From: JAAYJR01 sp964545315
GTDB lineage: Bacteria > Bacteroidota > Bacteroidia > Bacteroidales > Prolixibacteraceae
DNA length: 64,000 nucleotides
NCBI GenBank assembly: GCA_964545315.1
Contig: CAZJGI010000013.1
Location: 5,598-69,597 of the forward strand
Direction: 5' to 3'
Shown here piece by piece: positions 43,771 through 53,585 of this stretch. The first letter of the stretch is position 1; each line of letters begins with the position of its first letter. The notes under the pieces were generated by a model that did not search any database, was not told where the DNA came from, and was given only the letters and a program-made list of their open reading frames with translations. The position numbers and the translations under genes were made by a program.

Positions 43771-44148
43771 TTATTTAGCTGCCACTGTTTCAATCTCAAT
43801 TAAGGCTCCCAGAGGCAAGCCTTTAACTGCAAAAGCAGCTCTTGCAGGAGGATTTTCATTGTAAAATGAGCCATATACTTCATTCATTTCTTTAAAGTCT
43901 GACATATCGCTTAGGAAGCATGTTGATTTTATAACATCAGAGTAATCATAACCGGCCTGATTTAAAATGGCGCCAATATTTTTCATTACCTGCAGAGTTT
44001 GTTCTTTAATGCCCCCCTCAACTATATATCCTGTTGACGGGTCAACCGGTACCTGTCCGGAGATAAAAAGCATACCGTTTGCTTCTACTGCCTGGCTATA
44101 TGGACCAATGGCTTTCGGTGCGTTACTTGTTGAAATTATTTTTTTCAT
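43771..44148 (-). CDS. ridA: RidA family enamine/imine deaminase
   Basis: A 125-aa trimeric cytoplasmic enzyme that hydrolyses 2-aminoacrylate and related reactive enamines. The N-terminal APKAIGPYSQAVEANGMLF and GQVP, the catalytic-site Arg region PARAAFAVKGLPLGALIEIE (Arg105, Glu120) and the normal length all fit RidA. It lies 3 nt downstream of lptD on the same strand. Confidence 0.95.
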   Translation of the reverse strand: MKKIISTSNAPKAIGPYSQAVEANGMLFISGQVPVDPSTGYIVEGGIKEQTLQVMKNIGAILNQAGYDYSDVIKSTCFLSDMSDFKEMNEVYGSFYNENPPARAAFAVKGLPLGALIEIETVAAK

Positions 44149-44151
44149 ATG

Positions 44152-46821
44152 TCAGAAATTATCATAATGGCTTTGTCTTTTTTGGAGTTTCAGGTCTTTC
44201 AGCATTGATGATTTAGCATTGATTGTAAAGCTATAGCTTTTCATATATCCGAAAGGTACGAAATTAAAAGACATTTGCCAGCAATGAAGATCCCTGTTTA
44301 CATTAATAGTTGTAAATGAGAATTCCCCTGCCATTATATCAAAGTTCGTATTCATGCTGATTCTCCATTTATCTGTAAAGTTCATATTTCCCCTGAATCC
44401 TAATGTTTGGGTAATTTTTCCTTTTTGGTTCGGTCTTGGAGGGCCTGCATAATTAAAACTATAGTTAACACCGAAGTCCCAGGGGATATTAAAATCGGAA
44501 TAATTAGAATAATCGCCCGGGAGAATATTCTCATTTTCTATAAGTTTTTTGTTTTCCTCAGCCTCCTTTTCTCCCTTTTTTGATTTAAAGTTCAATCCAA
44601 ATGATAAATTGGCCCTTGTAAGGCGGCCAAGTTTTGCAATTCCATTTTTTTCGTTCCAGACATACTTATGGATTTTTGTACCATTTTCATTTACCATATA
44701 TGGGTCCAGCACTCCACCCATATTAATACTAACACCTGCAACTGTGGTCCTTGCCGTGATGCTGACAGGTGAAAGATTGAGAGAATCAGCAATCAGGTTA
44801 TAGGATGTTCCGATGCTTAGATTGTCTATTAACTTTACTTTTTTAAAGTTCTCATTGGTTTCAGCAGATGTAGTATCCTTTGTATCCACCATTTTCATTT
44901 CTACGTTGTTGTTAACAGAGAACGACACTGACCCTGATGCACCACGTGAGGGTGAGCCTCCGTATATACCTCCTGCATTTACGTCAAAATATTCTATTCG
45001 TCCGGTAGAATCAACCTGAACAGGTTGCCAGTAGCCGAACCGTTCGGCCCCAAAATCAGGCCTGTAGCTTAATCCAAAAGAAGGTGAAATTTTATGTCTG
45101 ATCCCCTTGATCCTGGAGCTGGCATTTATGGGCATAAACATTCCGTAGATATTTGTAGAAGCGCTTAAACTGTAAGAATAGTCGTAAACCCTGTTAAATC
45201 CTGAAATAGTATCGGTTTTATGATGGCTTAACCTGCCATATTCGTCTTTGAACAGCTCATCTTCATGATAAGTTTTTTGGAATTTTTTGAAATACCATTT
45301 TTCATCATAATTGAAGCCCGGGCTTACATTTATATAGTTGAACAGATTGAAATTTGGAAGAGAAATGGGGATATTGTGTTTAATACCGTTTTTCCAGTCG
45401 CGGGCAAATGATTTATTCAAAATTTCAGATTCTTTGGCAGTGATTGTATTTCTTATATTACCTGTATAATTAATTCCAAATTTTTCATACCATTTTAGAG
45501 ATCCGCTTCTTACTTTTTTTTGTAACGGATAGAATTTCGCCATATTAAAAGTCATTTCAGGTATCGAAAGGGTCATTGATGAGTCAGTTGAATTTTGAGA
45601 ATGTCTTAGGTTAACAGAAACGTTAAAAGGGGAGTTTTCAAATTTTTTAGTAAATGAGACACTGGACGATTTCTGTGTACGAAGATAATTTTCCGCGGAA
45701 TATGAATTTTGTTTATCATATCCACTGGACGAAAGATTTACGCTTGCAGAGAATGTCTGATTGGGATTTGCCTTAGGATCCTGGCTATGGCTCCATGTTA
45801 CTGCATATTGAGGGGATTTGGGGTAATAATCCAAACCTCGTTCCCCAAAGACATTAACTGCATATCTGAAGTCAAAACCTCCATTGAATTTGTAACGTTT
45901 TTTATAATTTGTATGTATTTTCCCTGACCATGATCCTTTTGAATAGATATCCCCACGCAATGAAAGGTCAAAATATTCGCCGGCAGCCCAGTAATATCCG
46001 CCATCCCTTAAAAAGAAGCCTCTGTTGGTTTCTTCACCGTATGCAGGAATAAGAATGCCGGAGGAGTATGTAGGAGTGTTGGGGAAATAGCCAAATGGTA
46101 AGAAAGGAAAATAGATCGGGAAATCTTCCAATACCATATAGGCCGGGCCGGTTATTATTTTGTTCTTTGAAATTACTTTTGCTTTAGTCATGTGAAGGTA
46201 AAAATGGGGATGATCAGCATCACAGGTTGTGTATTTTCCATTTTTCAGTATGAAAGCGTCTCTTGAAATTTTCTTTGTAAGCGAACTGTGGACAAAGCCT
46301 TCACCTTGTTGTGTCACTACATCTGTAATGATCCCTTTTTCTGATTCGAAATTATACCTTAAAGTGTTCGATTCGAACTCTTCATCACCATCTTTGAAAA
46401 CAGGTTTTTGCGTTAATACTCCTAATGAGTCTTTTATTCCCTCTGCATAAACTTCCTTTGTCTCAAGGTCTAATTCGATGAAATAGGATGTTAATTCTAT
46501 GTTTTGATATGTGACCTTCGAATTATTATACAGGAAAACTTTCTGGCCATCAAAAGATATCACTATTGAATCTTCTGCTGAATATTCAATAGGGGCTTCC
46601 AATACCGGAGGTTTAGATGATTCAGCACCAGTTGTATCCGGGGTCAGTGTATCAGCTGCCGGCAAAAGGCCGGAAACAATGGTGTCCTGAATGTCAGTGC
46701 CTGAATCAGTTGTATCATTTTGATATGTCCCTAATGTCCTCAGCCTTCCTTCAGTCTCCTGACATATAACAGATAGAGGGGAAAAAAATAAAAAAAAATA
46801 TGTTATTAATAATCTGTGCAC
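44152..46821 (-). CDS. lptD: LPS-assembly outer-membrane protein LptD, Bacteroidetes form
   Basis: An 889-aa outer-membrane protein started at GTG, with a signal peptide (MHRLLITYFFLFFSPLSVIC). Residues about 70-210 hold the beta-jellyroll OstA/LptA-like segment (VFLYNNSKVTYQNIELTSYF, then EVYAEGIKDSLGVLTQKPVF). The remainder is a long beta-barrel ending in a C-terminal strand. The segment FPIYFPFLPFGYFPNTPTYS is characteristic of the Bacteroidetes LptD group. It inserts LPS into the outer leaflet. It is divergent from the MCE gene; the amidase gene often found beside it in this phylum is missing here. Confidence 0.88.
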   Translation of the reverse strand: MHRLLITYFFLFFSPLSVICQETEGRLRTLGTYQNDTTDSGTDIQDTIVSGLLPAADTLTPDTTGAESSKPPVLEAPIEYSAEDSIVISFDGQKVFLYNNSKVTYQNIELTSYFIELDLETKEVYAEGIKDSLGVLTQKPVFKDGDEEFESNTLRYNFESEKGIITDVVTQQGEGFVHSSLTKKISRDAFILKNGKYTTCDADHPHFYLHMTKAKVISKNKIITGPAYMVLEDFPIYFPFLPFGYFPNTPTYSSGILIPAYGEETNRGFFLRDGGYYWAAGEYFDLSLRGDIYSKGSWSGKIHTNYKKRYKFNGGFDFRYAVNVFGERGLDYYPKSPQYAVTWSHSQDPKANPNQTFSASVNLSSSGYDKQNSYSAENYLRTQKSSSVSFTKKFENSPFNVSVNLRHSQNSTDSSMTLSIPEMTFNMAKFYPLQKKVRSGSLKWYEKFGINYTGNIRNTITAKESEILNKSFARDWKNGIKHNIPISLPNFNLFNYINVSPGFNYDEKWYFKKFQKTYHEDELFKDEYGRLSHHKTDTISGFNRVYDYSYSLSASTNIYGMFMPINASSRIKGIRHKISPSFGLSYRPDFGAERFGYWQPVQVDSTGRIEYFDVNAGGIYGGSPSRGASGSVSFSVNNNVEMKMVDTKDTTSAETNENFKKVKLIDNLSIGTSYNLIADSLNLSPVSITARTTVAGVSINMGGVLDPYMVNENGTKIHKYVWNEKNGIAKLGRLTRANLSFGLNFKSKKGEKEAEENKKLIENENILPGDYSNYSDFNIPWDFGVNYSFNYAGPPRPNQKGKITQTLGFRGNMNFTDKWRISMNTNFDIMAGEFSFTTINVNRDLHCWQMSFNFVPFGYMKSYSFTINAKSSMLKDLKLQKRQSHYDNF

Positions 46822-47009
46822 AACTTTTTATGAATTAAATGCTTCACAGGCCGGCCTGACGTGCAAAAATATAAATAAGGGTTATACTTAAGCCTTAACA
46901 TGTGTAAAATAATATTAATATTTCGACATTTTTGATCTTATGTAGCCGGTTAATAATTTTATCAAAGGCAATATCCGGGATTATTGATAAGATTTTCACT
47001 ACGATTAAC

Positions 47010-47017
47010 TATATTTG
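47010..47017 (+). promoter_or_regulatory. -7 promoter element of the MCE gene
   Basis: TATATTTG fits TAnnTTTG exactly, 25 nt before the ATG; a TTG at 46984-46986 may be its -33 partner, slightly too far away. Confidence 0.5.
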
Positions 47018-47042
47018 AATTGTTTAATAAAGGTATATTCAT

Positions 47043-48296
47043 ATGCAAATTTCAAGATATACTAAACTGGGCATTTTAATATTTCTTTCGATAGCTATAT
47101 TAATATGGGGCCTTAGTTATTTACAGGGAGTAGATATTTTTAAACAAACCAATGTTTATCATGTTGTTTACGAGCGCGTTGATGGCCTTCAGGAATCGAA
47201 TGATGTTATATTAAGCGGATATAAGATCGGACAGGTAAAAGAGATACAGTTTGCCCCCGATAACAGTGGGAAGCTTGTTGTTTCATTTGTAACTGAAGCA
47301 AATATCAAGATTCCTGAGAAATCAATTGCACAAATAGTCAGCAGTGATCTTATGGGAACAAGATCAGTTAAGATCATTCTTAATCAGAGCGATATATTTT
47401 ACCATTCCGGTGATACAATACCAGGCGCTGTAGAACGTGATCTGAGGGAGCAGGTAAGTATGGAAGTTCTTCCAATTAAAACAAAAGCAGAGGAATTATT
47501 GGGCACTCTCGATTCTGCCTTAACTGTCCTTACCGTCATTTTTAATGAGGATGCAAGAAAAAATCTTTCGGAGAGTTTTCAAAATATAAATCAGACAATA
47601 TATAACCTTGAAATGACAACTTCCGATCTCCGGCAAATAGTTTCTGTTGAAAAAGATAATGTTCAAAATATAATATCTAATTTGAATAGTATAACTTCTT
47701 CATTTAACAGCAGCACTTCCAATCTTGAAAATATAATGACTAACCTTTCTGAATTAAGCGACACACTCGCACAAATATCAATATCTCCATTAATGAGTAA
47801 CATTATAAGTGCGTCGGAACAGGTTAAGTCATTACTTGAAAAACTGGATGGAACAGATAATACTGCAGGCCTCCTGCTTAATGATGATGAACTTTATGAA
47901 TCTATAAAAATCCTTGCAGGTAATTTAAGCCTCCTGGCTGATGATATACGGACCAATCCTGAACGCTATGTCTCCTTTTCGGCAATTGATCTGGGCAAAA
48001 ATGTTTATATAAATACAAGTGGACAACTGGCAAAAGATGATATTTTCTTCAGGGTACACCTGATTTCAAGCAAGAGCAGAATTCCGCTTGACTCAGATCA
48101 TTTTAAGGGCATTGAAGATGTTGAGGAATTCGAAGTCTCCGGAGCATATACATATCTGGCAGGCCAATCAAACTCCTATCCTGAAATCTTACTTTTATTT
48201 GAGAAGGTGAAAAACAGATTTCCTGATGCCACCATTATCGCCTTCAGAAATGGTAAACTGATAAAATTGGAGAGAGCTATTAAATATTTAAAATGA
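47043..48296 (+). CDS. MCE/MlaD-family lipid-transport protein
   Basis: A 417-aa protein anchored by one N-terminal membrane helix (TKLGILIFLSIAILIWGLSYL) followed by a single MCE domain (about residues 38-118: YERVDGLQESNDVILSGYKIG). A long, partly coiled-coil segment then runs from about 140 to 290, with a small C-terminal domain. MlaD-like proteins form hexameric rings that move phospholipids between membranes. The expected MlaE and MlaF permease/ATPase genes are not in this window. Confidence 0.9.
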   Translation: MQISRYTKLGILIFLSIAILIWGLSYLQGVDIFKQTNVYHVVYERVDGLQESNDVILSGYKIGQVKEIQFAPDNSGKLVVSFVTEANIKIPEKSIAQIVSSDLMGTRSVKIILNQSDIFYHSGDTIPGAVERDLREQVSMEVLPIKTKAEELLGTLDSALTVLTVIFNEDARKNLSESFQNINQTIYNLEMTTSDLRQIVSVEKDNVQNIISNLNSITSSFNSSTSNLENIMTNLSELSDTLAQISISPLMSNIISASEQVKSLLEKLDGTDNTAGLLLNDDELYESIKILAGNLSLLADDIRTNPERYVSFSAIDLGKNVYINTSGQLAKDDIFFRVHLISSKSRIPLDSDHFKGIEDVEEFEVSGAYTYLAGQSNSYPEILLLFEKVKNRFPDATIIAFRNGKLIKLERAIKYLK

Positions 48297-48579
48297 TTTT
48301 TATTATGTTGATAGATTTTATAAATTAGATAGGATAATTTTCATTAACCTATACCTCTATCAACCAAACTCTTATTGATAAATATCTGATTAACAGCAAG
48401 TTGTATTTTAGAAAAAAAATAAAATATTTTTACTGATTAAGTCATTCATTGATAAACCATTAATAAAAAGTTTATTCATGAAAGCTAAAATTGACTTTTT
48501 TTTTAGCTTTTTTTTCACAAAATTTGTTTTCGGGAATTGACTGGAAATTTTTTTTAGAACTTATACCAACAAAAATCAA

Positions 48580-50010
48580 ATGAGCAGTGAATATATTTCT
48601 GCGTGGGAGAAGTGTCTTTGTATTATAAAGGATAATGTACCCGGGAGCAGTTACAAAACATGGTTTGAACCAATAGTGCCCGTTAAACTGGATCAGAATA
48701 TTTTAACGATTCAGGTACCCAGTGCATTTTTTTATGAGTATCTGGAAGAACAGTTTATTGATATTCTGCGAAAAACACTTAGGATTGTTTTGGGCAATGG
48801 TGCAAAGCTTGAATATAATGTCGTTATGGGAAATTCTAATGACAATAAAGACCCCTATACAGTCAGTTATCCGACCGGGAATACTACAAAGATTCAAAAT
48901 CAGCCCCTCACTATACCTTTAAGTTCAGACGAAAAGAAAAGCATTAAGAATCCGTTCATAATTCCAGGTATTCAAAAGTTGCAGATCGATCCACAACTTA
49001 AACCTGATAATACTTTTGAAAATTTTGTTGAAGGTGATTGTAACCGGCTTGCCAGAAGTGCAGGTTATGCAGTTGCATGCAATCCGGGAGGGACTGCATT
49101 CAATCCTCTTATGATTTACGGTAATTCAGGATTGGGTAAGACCCACCTTGCCCAGGCTATCGGAATTGAGGTTAAAGAAAATATGCCTGAGAAGGTAGTA
49201 CTTTACGTTAACGCTAATAAATTTCAGACTCAGTTTACGGAGGCAACCAGGAATAACAGCCGGAACGATTTTCTGCATTTCTATCAGATGATAGATGTCC
49301 TTATTCTGGATGATGTACATGAATTTGCAGGAAAGGAAAAAACGCAGGAGACATTTTTTCATATTTTTAATCATCTTCATCAAACCGGTAAACAGCTTAT
49401 TCTTACTTCAGATAAACCTCCTATTGAGCTCAAAGGTATGGAGCAGCGCTTACTTTCGAGGTTTAAATGGGGACTTACGGCTGACTTGCTGACACCGGAT
49501 TTTGAAACACGTATCGAAATATTGAGACGAAAAATATATAAGGACGGCATTTCCCTGTCTGATGATGTACTCGAATATATTGCCTCGCATGTGACCAACA
49601 ATGTACGTGAACTTGAAGGGGCACTGGTTTCATTGCTGGCGCAGTCGATGCTTAATAAAAGAGAAATAACGCTTGAACTTACAGCAAAACTGATTAATAA
49701 ACTTGTAAAAAATTCCAGGAGGGAACTGTCAATAGAGTATATATCAAAAGTAGTTTGTGACTATTTTAATATGCATGTTGATTCACTTCAGACAAAAACC
49801 AGGAAGCGCGAAATTGTTCAGGCACGTCAGATCACTATGTATTTTTCAAAAAATCTGACTAAGTATTCGTTGGCAAGTATTGGGGCACAAATAGGGAATA
49901 AAGACCATGCTACTGTGCTGCATGCTTGTAAGACAGTGAATAATTTGAAAGATACGGATAAGAATTTCCGACAATACGTTGAAGATATAGAGAAAAAACT
50001 GACAATGTAG
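48580..50010 (+). CDS. dnaA: Chromosomal replication initiator DnaA
   Basis: A 476-aa protein. Domain I (1-85, WEKCLCIIKDNVPGSSYKTW) is followed by a variable linker. The AAA+ domain has Walker A GNSGLGKTHLAQAIG (about 191-205), Walker B VLILDDVHEF, and sensor motifs ILTSDKPP and RLLSRFKWGL. The C-terminal DNA-binding helix-turn-helix carries the signature IGNKDHATVLHACKTV (about 446-461). It binds DnaA boxes and opens oriC. No cluster of TTATCCACA boxes is seen in the 283-bp AT-rich gap upstream, so oriC is probably elsewhere. Confidence 0.97.
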   Translation: MSSEYISAWEKCLCIIKDNVPGSSYKTWFEPIVPVKLDQNILTIQVPSAFFYEYLEEQFIDILRKTLRIVLGNGAKLEYNVVMGNSNDNKDPYTVSYPTGNTTKIQNQPLTIPLSSDEKKSIKNPFIIPGIQKLQIDPQLKPDNTFENFVEGDCNRLARSAGYAVACNPGGTAFNPLMIYGNSGLGKTHLAQAIGIEVKENMPEKVVLYVNANKFQTQFTEATRNNSRNDFLHFYQMIDVLILDDVHEFAGKEKTQETFFHIFNHLHQTGKQLILTSDKPPIELKGMEQRLLSRFKWGLTADLLTPDFETRIEILRRKIYKDGISLSDDVLEYIASHVTNNVRELEGALVSLLAQSMLNKREITLELTAKLINKLVKNSRRELSIEYISKVVCDYFNMHVDSLQTKTRKREIVQARQITMYFSKNLTKYSLASIGAQIGNKDHATVLHACKTVNNLKDTDKNFRQYVEDIEKKLTM

Positions 50011-50621
50011 TGCAAGACTCATTCAAATCTATTAAAGAGCGAAGCGAAGGATTTTTCAAGGACAGAGGGAGCAAATTTTTTGCTTTTGCCTTCCCTGTTG
50101 AAACAGAAGAGGAGATAAAAGAGGTTCTTGATCTGCTTAGAAAAGAACATCACAGCGCCAGGCATCACTGTTATGCATGGCGCCTTGGTAAAGAGAATAT
50201 CAGTTACCGGGCTAACGACGACGGAGAACCTTCATCTACTGCCGGGAAACCAATTCTCGGACAACTTCAAAGTTTCAACCTTACTAATGTACTCATTGTT
50301 GTTGTTCGTTATTTCGGAGGGACCCTTTTGGGGACTTCAGGACTTATAAATGCCTATAGGTCAGCAGCTTCGAGTGCAATCGAAAATGCTCAGATAGTTA
50401 CCGGTATCATTGAAACGAAATTCAGGCTTACTTTCACTTATAATGAAATGAACGAGGTAATGCGTATTTTAAAACAGGAAAGCCTGAATATTATTAGTAC
50501 AAGATTTGAGGATGTCTGCAACCTTGATTTTTCTGTCAGAAAGTCTGATACTGACAAAGCCGAACAGTTATTCAACCGTTTTAACGGGGTAACAATTGAA
50601 AAAATTTCAGAAATGAATTGA
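50010..50621 (+). CDS. YigZ/IMPACT family protein
   Basis: A 203-aa protein started at a GTG that overlaps the last base of the dnaA stop, implying translational coupling. The N-terminal domain has HHCYAWRLG and NDDGEPSSTAGKPILG followed by VVVRYFGGTLLG, the IMPACT/YigZ signature; the last 65 residues form the ferredoxin-like C-terminal domain. The family is linked to translation control or nucleotide binding; the bacterial role is not settled. Confidence 0.9.
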   Translation: MQDSFKSIKERSEGFFKDRGSKFFAFAFPVETEEEIKEVLDLLRKEHHSARHHCYAWRLGKENISYRANDDGEPSSTAGKPILGQLQSFNLTNVLIVVVRYFGGTLLGTSGLINAYRSAASSAIENAQIVTGIIETKFRLTFTYNEMNEVMRILKQESLNIISTRFEDVCNLDFSVRKSDTDKAEQLFNRFNGVTIEKISEMN

Positions 50622-50706
50622 TTTATTTATATTTAACATAGGAGTCTGTTTTACGTAAAAATGAAAATTGTGATCGTACAAAGGCTTATTATTAATATTT
50701 AAAACG

Positions 50707-51615
50707 ATGAAGAAGGATCTGATATCGATAACAGATTATTCCAAGGAGGAGTATCTTAAGATAATGAGGCTTGCAGCCGAGTTTGAAGAAGAGCCTAACC
50801 AGGACCTCCTCGGGGGGCAGGTTGTTGCCACCCTGTTTTTTGAGCCCTCTACCCGGACAAGGCTTAGCTTTGAGACTGCAATTAACAGACTTGGGGGTAA
50901 GATAATTGGCATTGCCGATCCCGGAAGCTCCAGCGCTGCCAAAGGAGAAAGCCTGCATGACAGTATCAGGATGGTTAGTCAATATGCTAATCTTATTGTG
51001 ATAAGACATCCTCTCGACGGAGCAGCACGCTATGCTGCTGAAGTTTCACCGGTACCGGTAATAAATGCAGGGGACGGATCCAATCAGCATCCTACACAAA
51101 CCCTGCTTGATATGTATTCGATCCTGAAAACCCAGGGTACACTCGATAACCTGAATATTTTTATGGTAGGGGACCTTAAATATGGCAGGACAGTGCATTC
51201 ATTGCTGATGGCCATGTCTGAGTTCGAAAATCCTATATTTAACTTTATTTCTCCGGCCGAACTGCAAATGCCTAATGAATATAAAATATATCTTCGTGAA
51301 AAGAATATCCGGTATTTTGAACATCGCGAGTTTACAGATATTATCAGTGAAGCTGATATAATTTATATGACCCGGGTTCAAAAAGAGAGATTCTCTGATC
51401 CTATTGAGTATGAGCAGGTCAAGAATGTTTACATATTGAGAAATTCAATGCTGGAAAATACAAAACCTAATCTGAAAATTTTGCATCCTCTTCCCAGGGT
51501 GAATGAAATTCATAAAGATGTAGACAGTAATGAGAAAGCTTATTACTTCGCACAAGCCTTGAATGGCGTTTATACACGTGAAGCTATTATTGCCCATACA
51601 ATGAACTTAAAATAA
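50707..51615 (+). CDS. pyrB: Aspartate carbamoyltransferase catalytic chain
   Basis: A 302-aa enzyme that joins carbamoyl phosphate and aspartate in pyrimidine synthesis. Conserved segments: LFFEPSTRTRLSFETA (about residues 47-62, phosphate-binding STRT), HPLDGAARYAA (H-P), GDGSNQHPTQTLLD (about 118-131) and HPLPRVNEI (about 259-267, Asp-binding loop). It forms an operon with pyrI, 5 nt downstream, and thus a PyrB6I6-type regulated enzyme. Confidence 0.97.
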   Translation: MKKDLISITDYSKEEYLKIMRLAAEFEEEPNQDLLGGQVVATLFFEPSTRTRLSFETAINRLGGKIIGIADPGSSSAAKGESLHDSIRMVSQYANLIVIRHPLDGAARYAAEVSPVPVINAGDGSNQHPTQTLLDMYSILKTQGTLDNLNIFMVGDLKYGRTVHSLLMAMSEFENPIFNFISPAELQMPNEYKIYLREKNIRYFEHREFTDIISEADIIYMTRVQKERFSDPIEYEQVKNVYILRNSMLENTKPNLKILHPLPRVNEIHKDVDSNEKAYYFAQALNGVYTREAIIAHTMNLK

Positions 51616-51620
51616 ATGAG

Positions 51621-52091
51621 ATGACTGATGATTCCAAGCAAAAACTGAAACTGAAGGTAAGTGCAATAAAAGAAGGCACCGTTATAGACCATATCCCTGC
51701 TTCCAACCTCTTTAAGGTTATTTCCATACTTGGGTTAGATAAAATAAAGAACCAGATTACTTTTGGCACTAACCTGGAAAGTGTTAAACTGGGAAGTAAA
51801 GCTATCATTAAAGTATCTGACAAGTTTTTCAGAAATGATGAAATAAATAAAATTGCACTGATTGCTCCGCATGCTAACCTGAATATTATCAAGGATTATG
51901 AAGTGGTTGAGAAAAAAATAGTTGAAATACCGGAACAAATCACAGGAATTGTCAAGTGCATAAATCCTCAGTGTATAACCAATCATGAACAGGTGACAAC
52001 CTGTTTTAAGGTAGTTAATATTAATCCTATTTCGCTTAAATGTAAATATTGTGAGAAGTTAACTATTGGCGAACAGATTAAAATGGTATAA
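51621..52091 (+). CDS. pyrI: Aspartate carbamoyltransferase regulatory chain
   Basis: A 156-aa zinc protein that binds ATP and CTP and relays allosteric signals to PyrB. The N-terminal nucleotide-binding domain starts KLKVSAIKEGTVIDHIPASN. The zinc ligands are the four Cys of CINPQC and CKYC in the C-terminal domain. All four ligands are present. The length and the 5-nt spacing from pyrB are typical. Confidence 0.96.
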   Translation: MTDDSKQKLKLKVSAIKEGTVIDHIPASNLFKVISILGLDKIKNQITFGTNLESVKLGSKAIIKVSDKFFRNDEINKIALIAPHANLNIIKDYEVVEKKIVEIPEQITGIVKCINPQCITNHEQVTTCFKVVNINPISLKCKYCEKLTIGEQIKMV

Positions 52092-52139
52092 CAGTAATCA
52101 TTAAAATTAAAAAAATAGATTTTCAGCAGTGATTTTTTA

Positions 52140-52147
52140 TATATTTG
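52140..52147 (+). promoter_or_regulatory. Candidate promoter of tRNA-Leu
   Basis: TATATTTG matches TAnnTTTG about 125 nt before the tRNA; a second match, TATTTTTG at 52218-52225, is closer (about 47 nt). Either or both could drive it. Confidence 0.4.
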
Positions 52148-52271
52148 CACTGTTGAAAATTGTTGTTAATATCAGTAAGCTGAAACTATAATTAAATGAA
52201 TAATCATTCGAGTTTTGTATTTTTGAAGAGTGATGAACAGCAATTTTTACCGTTCTTAATTTATAAAAAAT

Positions 52272-52357
52272 GCCCAGATGGTGGAATTGGTAGACACGCC
52301 AGGTTGAGGGCCTGGTGGCCGTTTTTGGCTGTGCAAGTTCGAGTCTTGTTCTGGGCA
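52272..52357 (+). tRNA. tRNA-Leu, anticodon GAG
   Basis: Acceptor stem GCCCAGA pairs with TCTGGGC, discriminator A. The anticodon stem CCAGG/CCTGG encloses TTGAGGG, so the anticodon is GAG (52306-52308), reading CUC and CUU. A long variable arm (TGGCCGTTTTTGGCT) marks a class II leucine tRNA. The T-loop reads GTTCGAGTC. CCA is not encoded (CTA follows), so it must be added after transcription. Confidence 0.95.
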
Positions 52358-53054
52358 CTAAATGATTGATTATCAGTTACTTATATTCATTTCTTGCAAT
52401 CTTTCAATTAACTCTTCAACCTCAAAAGGGAAACATACGGGAAACATTTCCGGTTAATACTATGCCTAAAACAAAAAAAGCAAATAGATAACTTGATGAG
52501 GAACTGATTTGAAAAACAGAATCAGCTTGTGATCATACCTGGTAATGTGGAAATATTGAGGGTTTATTGGCATGTATAATACTCCCCTAAATTTGGATCA
52601 CTTGCTTAGTTGAAAAAAATAAAATTTATCCCATATCTGCCTAACGTATGAATTCAAAATAATTCAGTACTCCTTAATCATTTTTTTTGTAATTACTTCA
52701 TCATGGTTAATTATTCAAATCAGATAGTGATTCGGGGGTAAATCTGATATGTCAATCCTGGGGATTAAAGGGCTATTATCAATTTGCTTAATGACTTTTC
52801 CTCAGGCATCAATGAATTCTAATTAAATAACAGTCTTTAAATTTATCCGCTTAGGTTGCATCATTTTTATAAAATTAATGCATCAATTGCACCTTTTTGT
52901 TATTCAATTATGATTTTTCCATACGAAATTTGTTGCGGGTTATTAAATTATTCATCTGAAATTCCAATTCAAATTTGTGAAATAATAATTTGATTCTTGC
53001 CTAAAATTTGGTCGCAACAATATATGAGGATTTTCAGGTGCAATTAAAAGGACA
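52358..53054. other. 697-bp gene-free region before the polysaccharide/lasso locus
   Basis: An AT-rich stretch without a convincing frame, presumably the promoter and long untranslated leader of the UpxY-like gene. A small hairpin CTGATT-N10-AATCAG lies near 52506, and a short direct repeat of GCATCA lies near 52857-52890. No transposase, integrase or second tRNA is seen. Confidence 0.5.
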
Positions 53055-53585
53055 ATGAAAAGTATTAGTGAAACTTCCTCAAAAAGATGGCATGTTGTAT
53101 ACACTCGCTCACGGGCTGAGAAGAAAGTGTATTCTGACCTTAAAGCGCATGATATTGAATGTTTTCTGCCATTACAAAAACAACTGAGGCATTTTAAAAA
53201 CCGAAAAAAATGGGTGGAAATTACCCTGATATCCGGTTATTGCTTTGTGAATATCACACGAAAAGATTATGACCGGGTGTTACAGGTTAATAATGTTGTA
53301 TCATATGTGGCTTTCGAAAGAAAAGCTGCAATTGTACCGGATGAGCAGATTGACTCTTTAAAGCAAATGCTCAAACAGTCAGACTTTGATGTTGAGGTAT
53401 CACACATCAACTTTTCACCGGGGAAGAAAGTAATGGTTATTGAAGGCCCGCTGATGGGTATAAGCGGCGAGCTGACTGAATTAAGGGGAAAGAAAAAGTT
53501 TCTGCTTCGTATTAAAGCCATCAACACTAATTGCTCAGTAGAAGTACCTTCAGAAATTCTTACAGCTCTTCCTTCTGATAATTAA
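53055..53585 (+). CDS. UpxY/NusG-like transcription antiterminator
   Basis: A 176-aa NusG-family protein. The NGN domain is residues about 10-105 (WHVVYTRSRAEKKVYSDLKA, IECFLPLQKQ, ISGYCFVNI); a KOW domain is about 120-165 (FSPGKKVMVIEGPLMGISGEL). In Bacteroides, UpxY homologues are the first genes of capsule loci and keep polymerase from terminating in the long leader. Here the gene is followed by a regulator, a sugar-nucleotide dehydratase and the lasso-peptide cluster. No UpxZ-like inhibitor gene is present. Confidence 0.9.
   Translation: MKSISETSSKRWHVVYTRSRAEKKVYSDLKAHDIECFLPLQKQLRHFKNRKKWVEITLISGYCFVNITRKDYDRVLQVNNVVSYVAFERKAAIVPDEQIDSLKQMLKQSDFDVEVSHINFSPGKKVMVIEGPLMGISGELTELRGKKKFLLRIKAINTNCSVEVPSEILTALPSDN

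Noticed and set aside
48297..48579. oriC in the AT-rich gap upstream of dnaA
   Set aside because: No cluster of TTATCCACA-like boxes was found on either strand; the AT content alone is not evidence.
52358..53054. Integration next to tRNA-Leu marking a genomic island
   Set aside because: No integrase and no duplicated tRNA 3' end was seen in the next 11 kb, so insertion at the tRNA cannot be supported.
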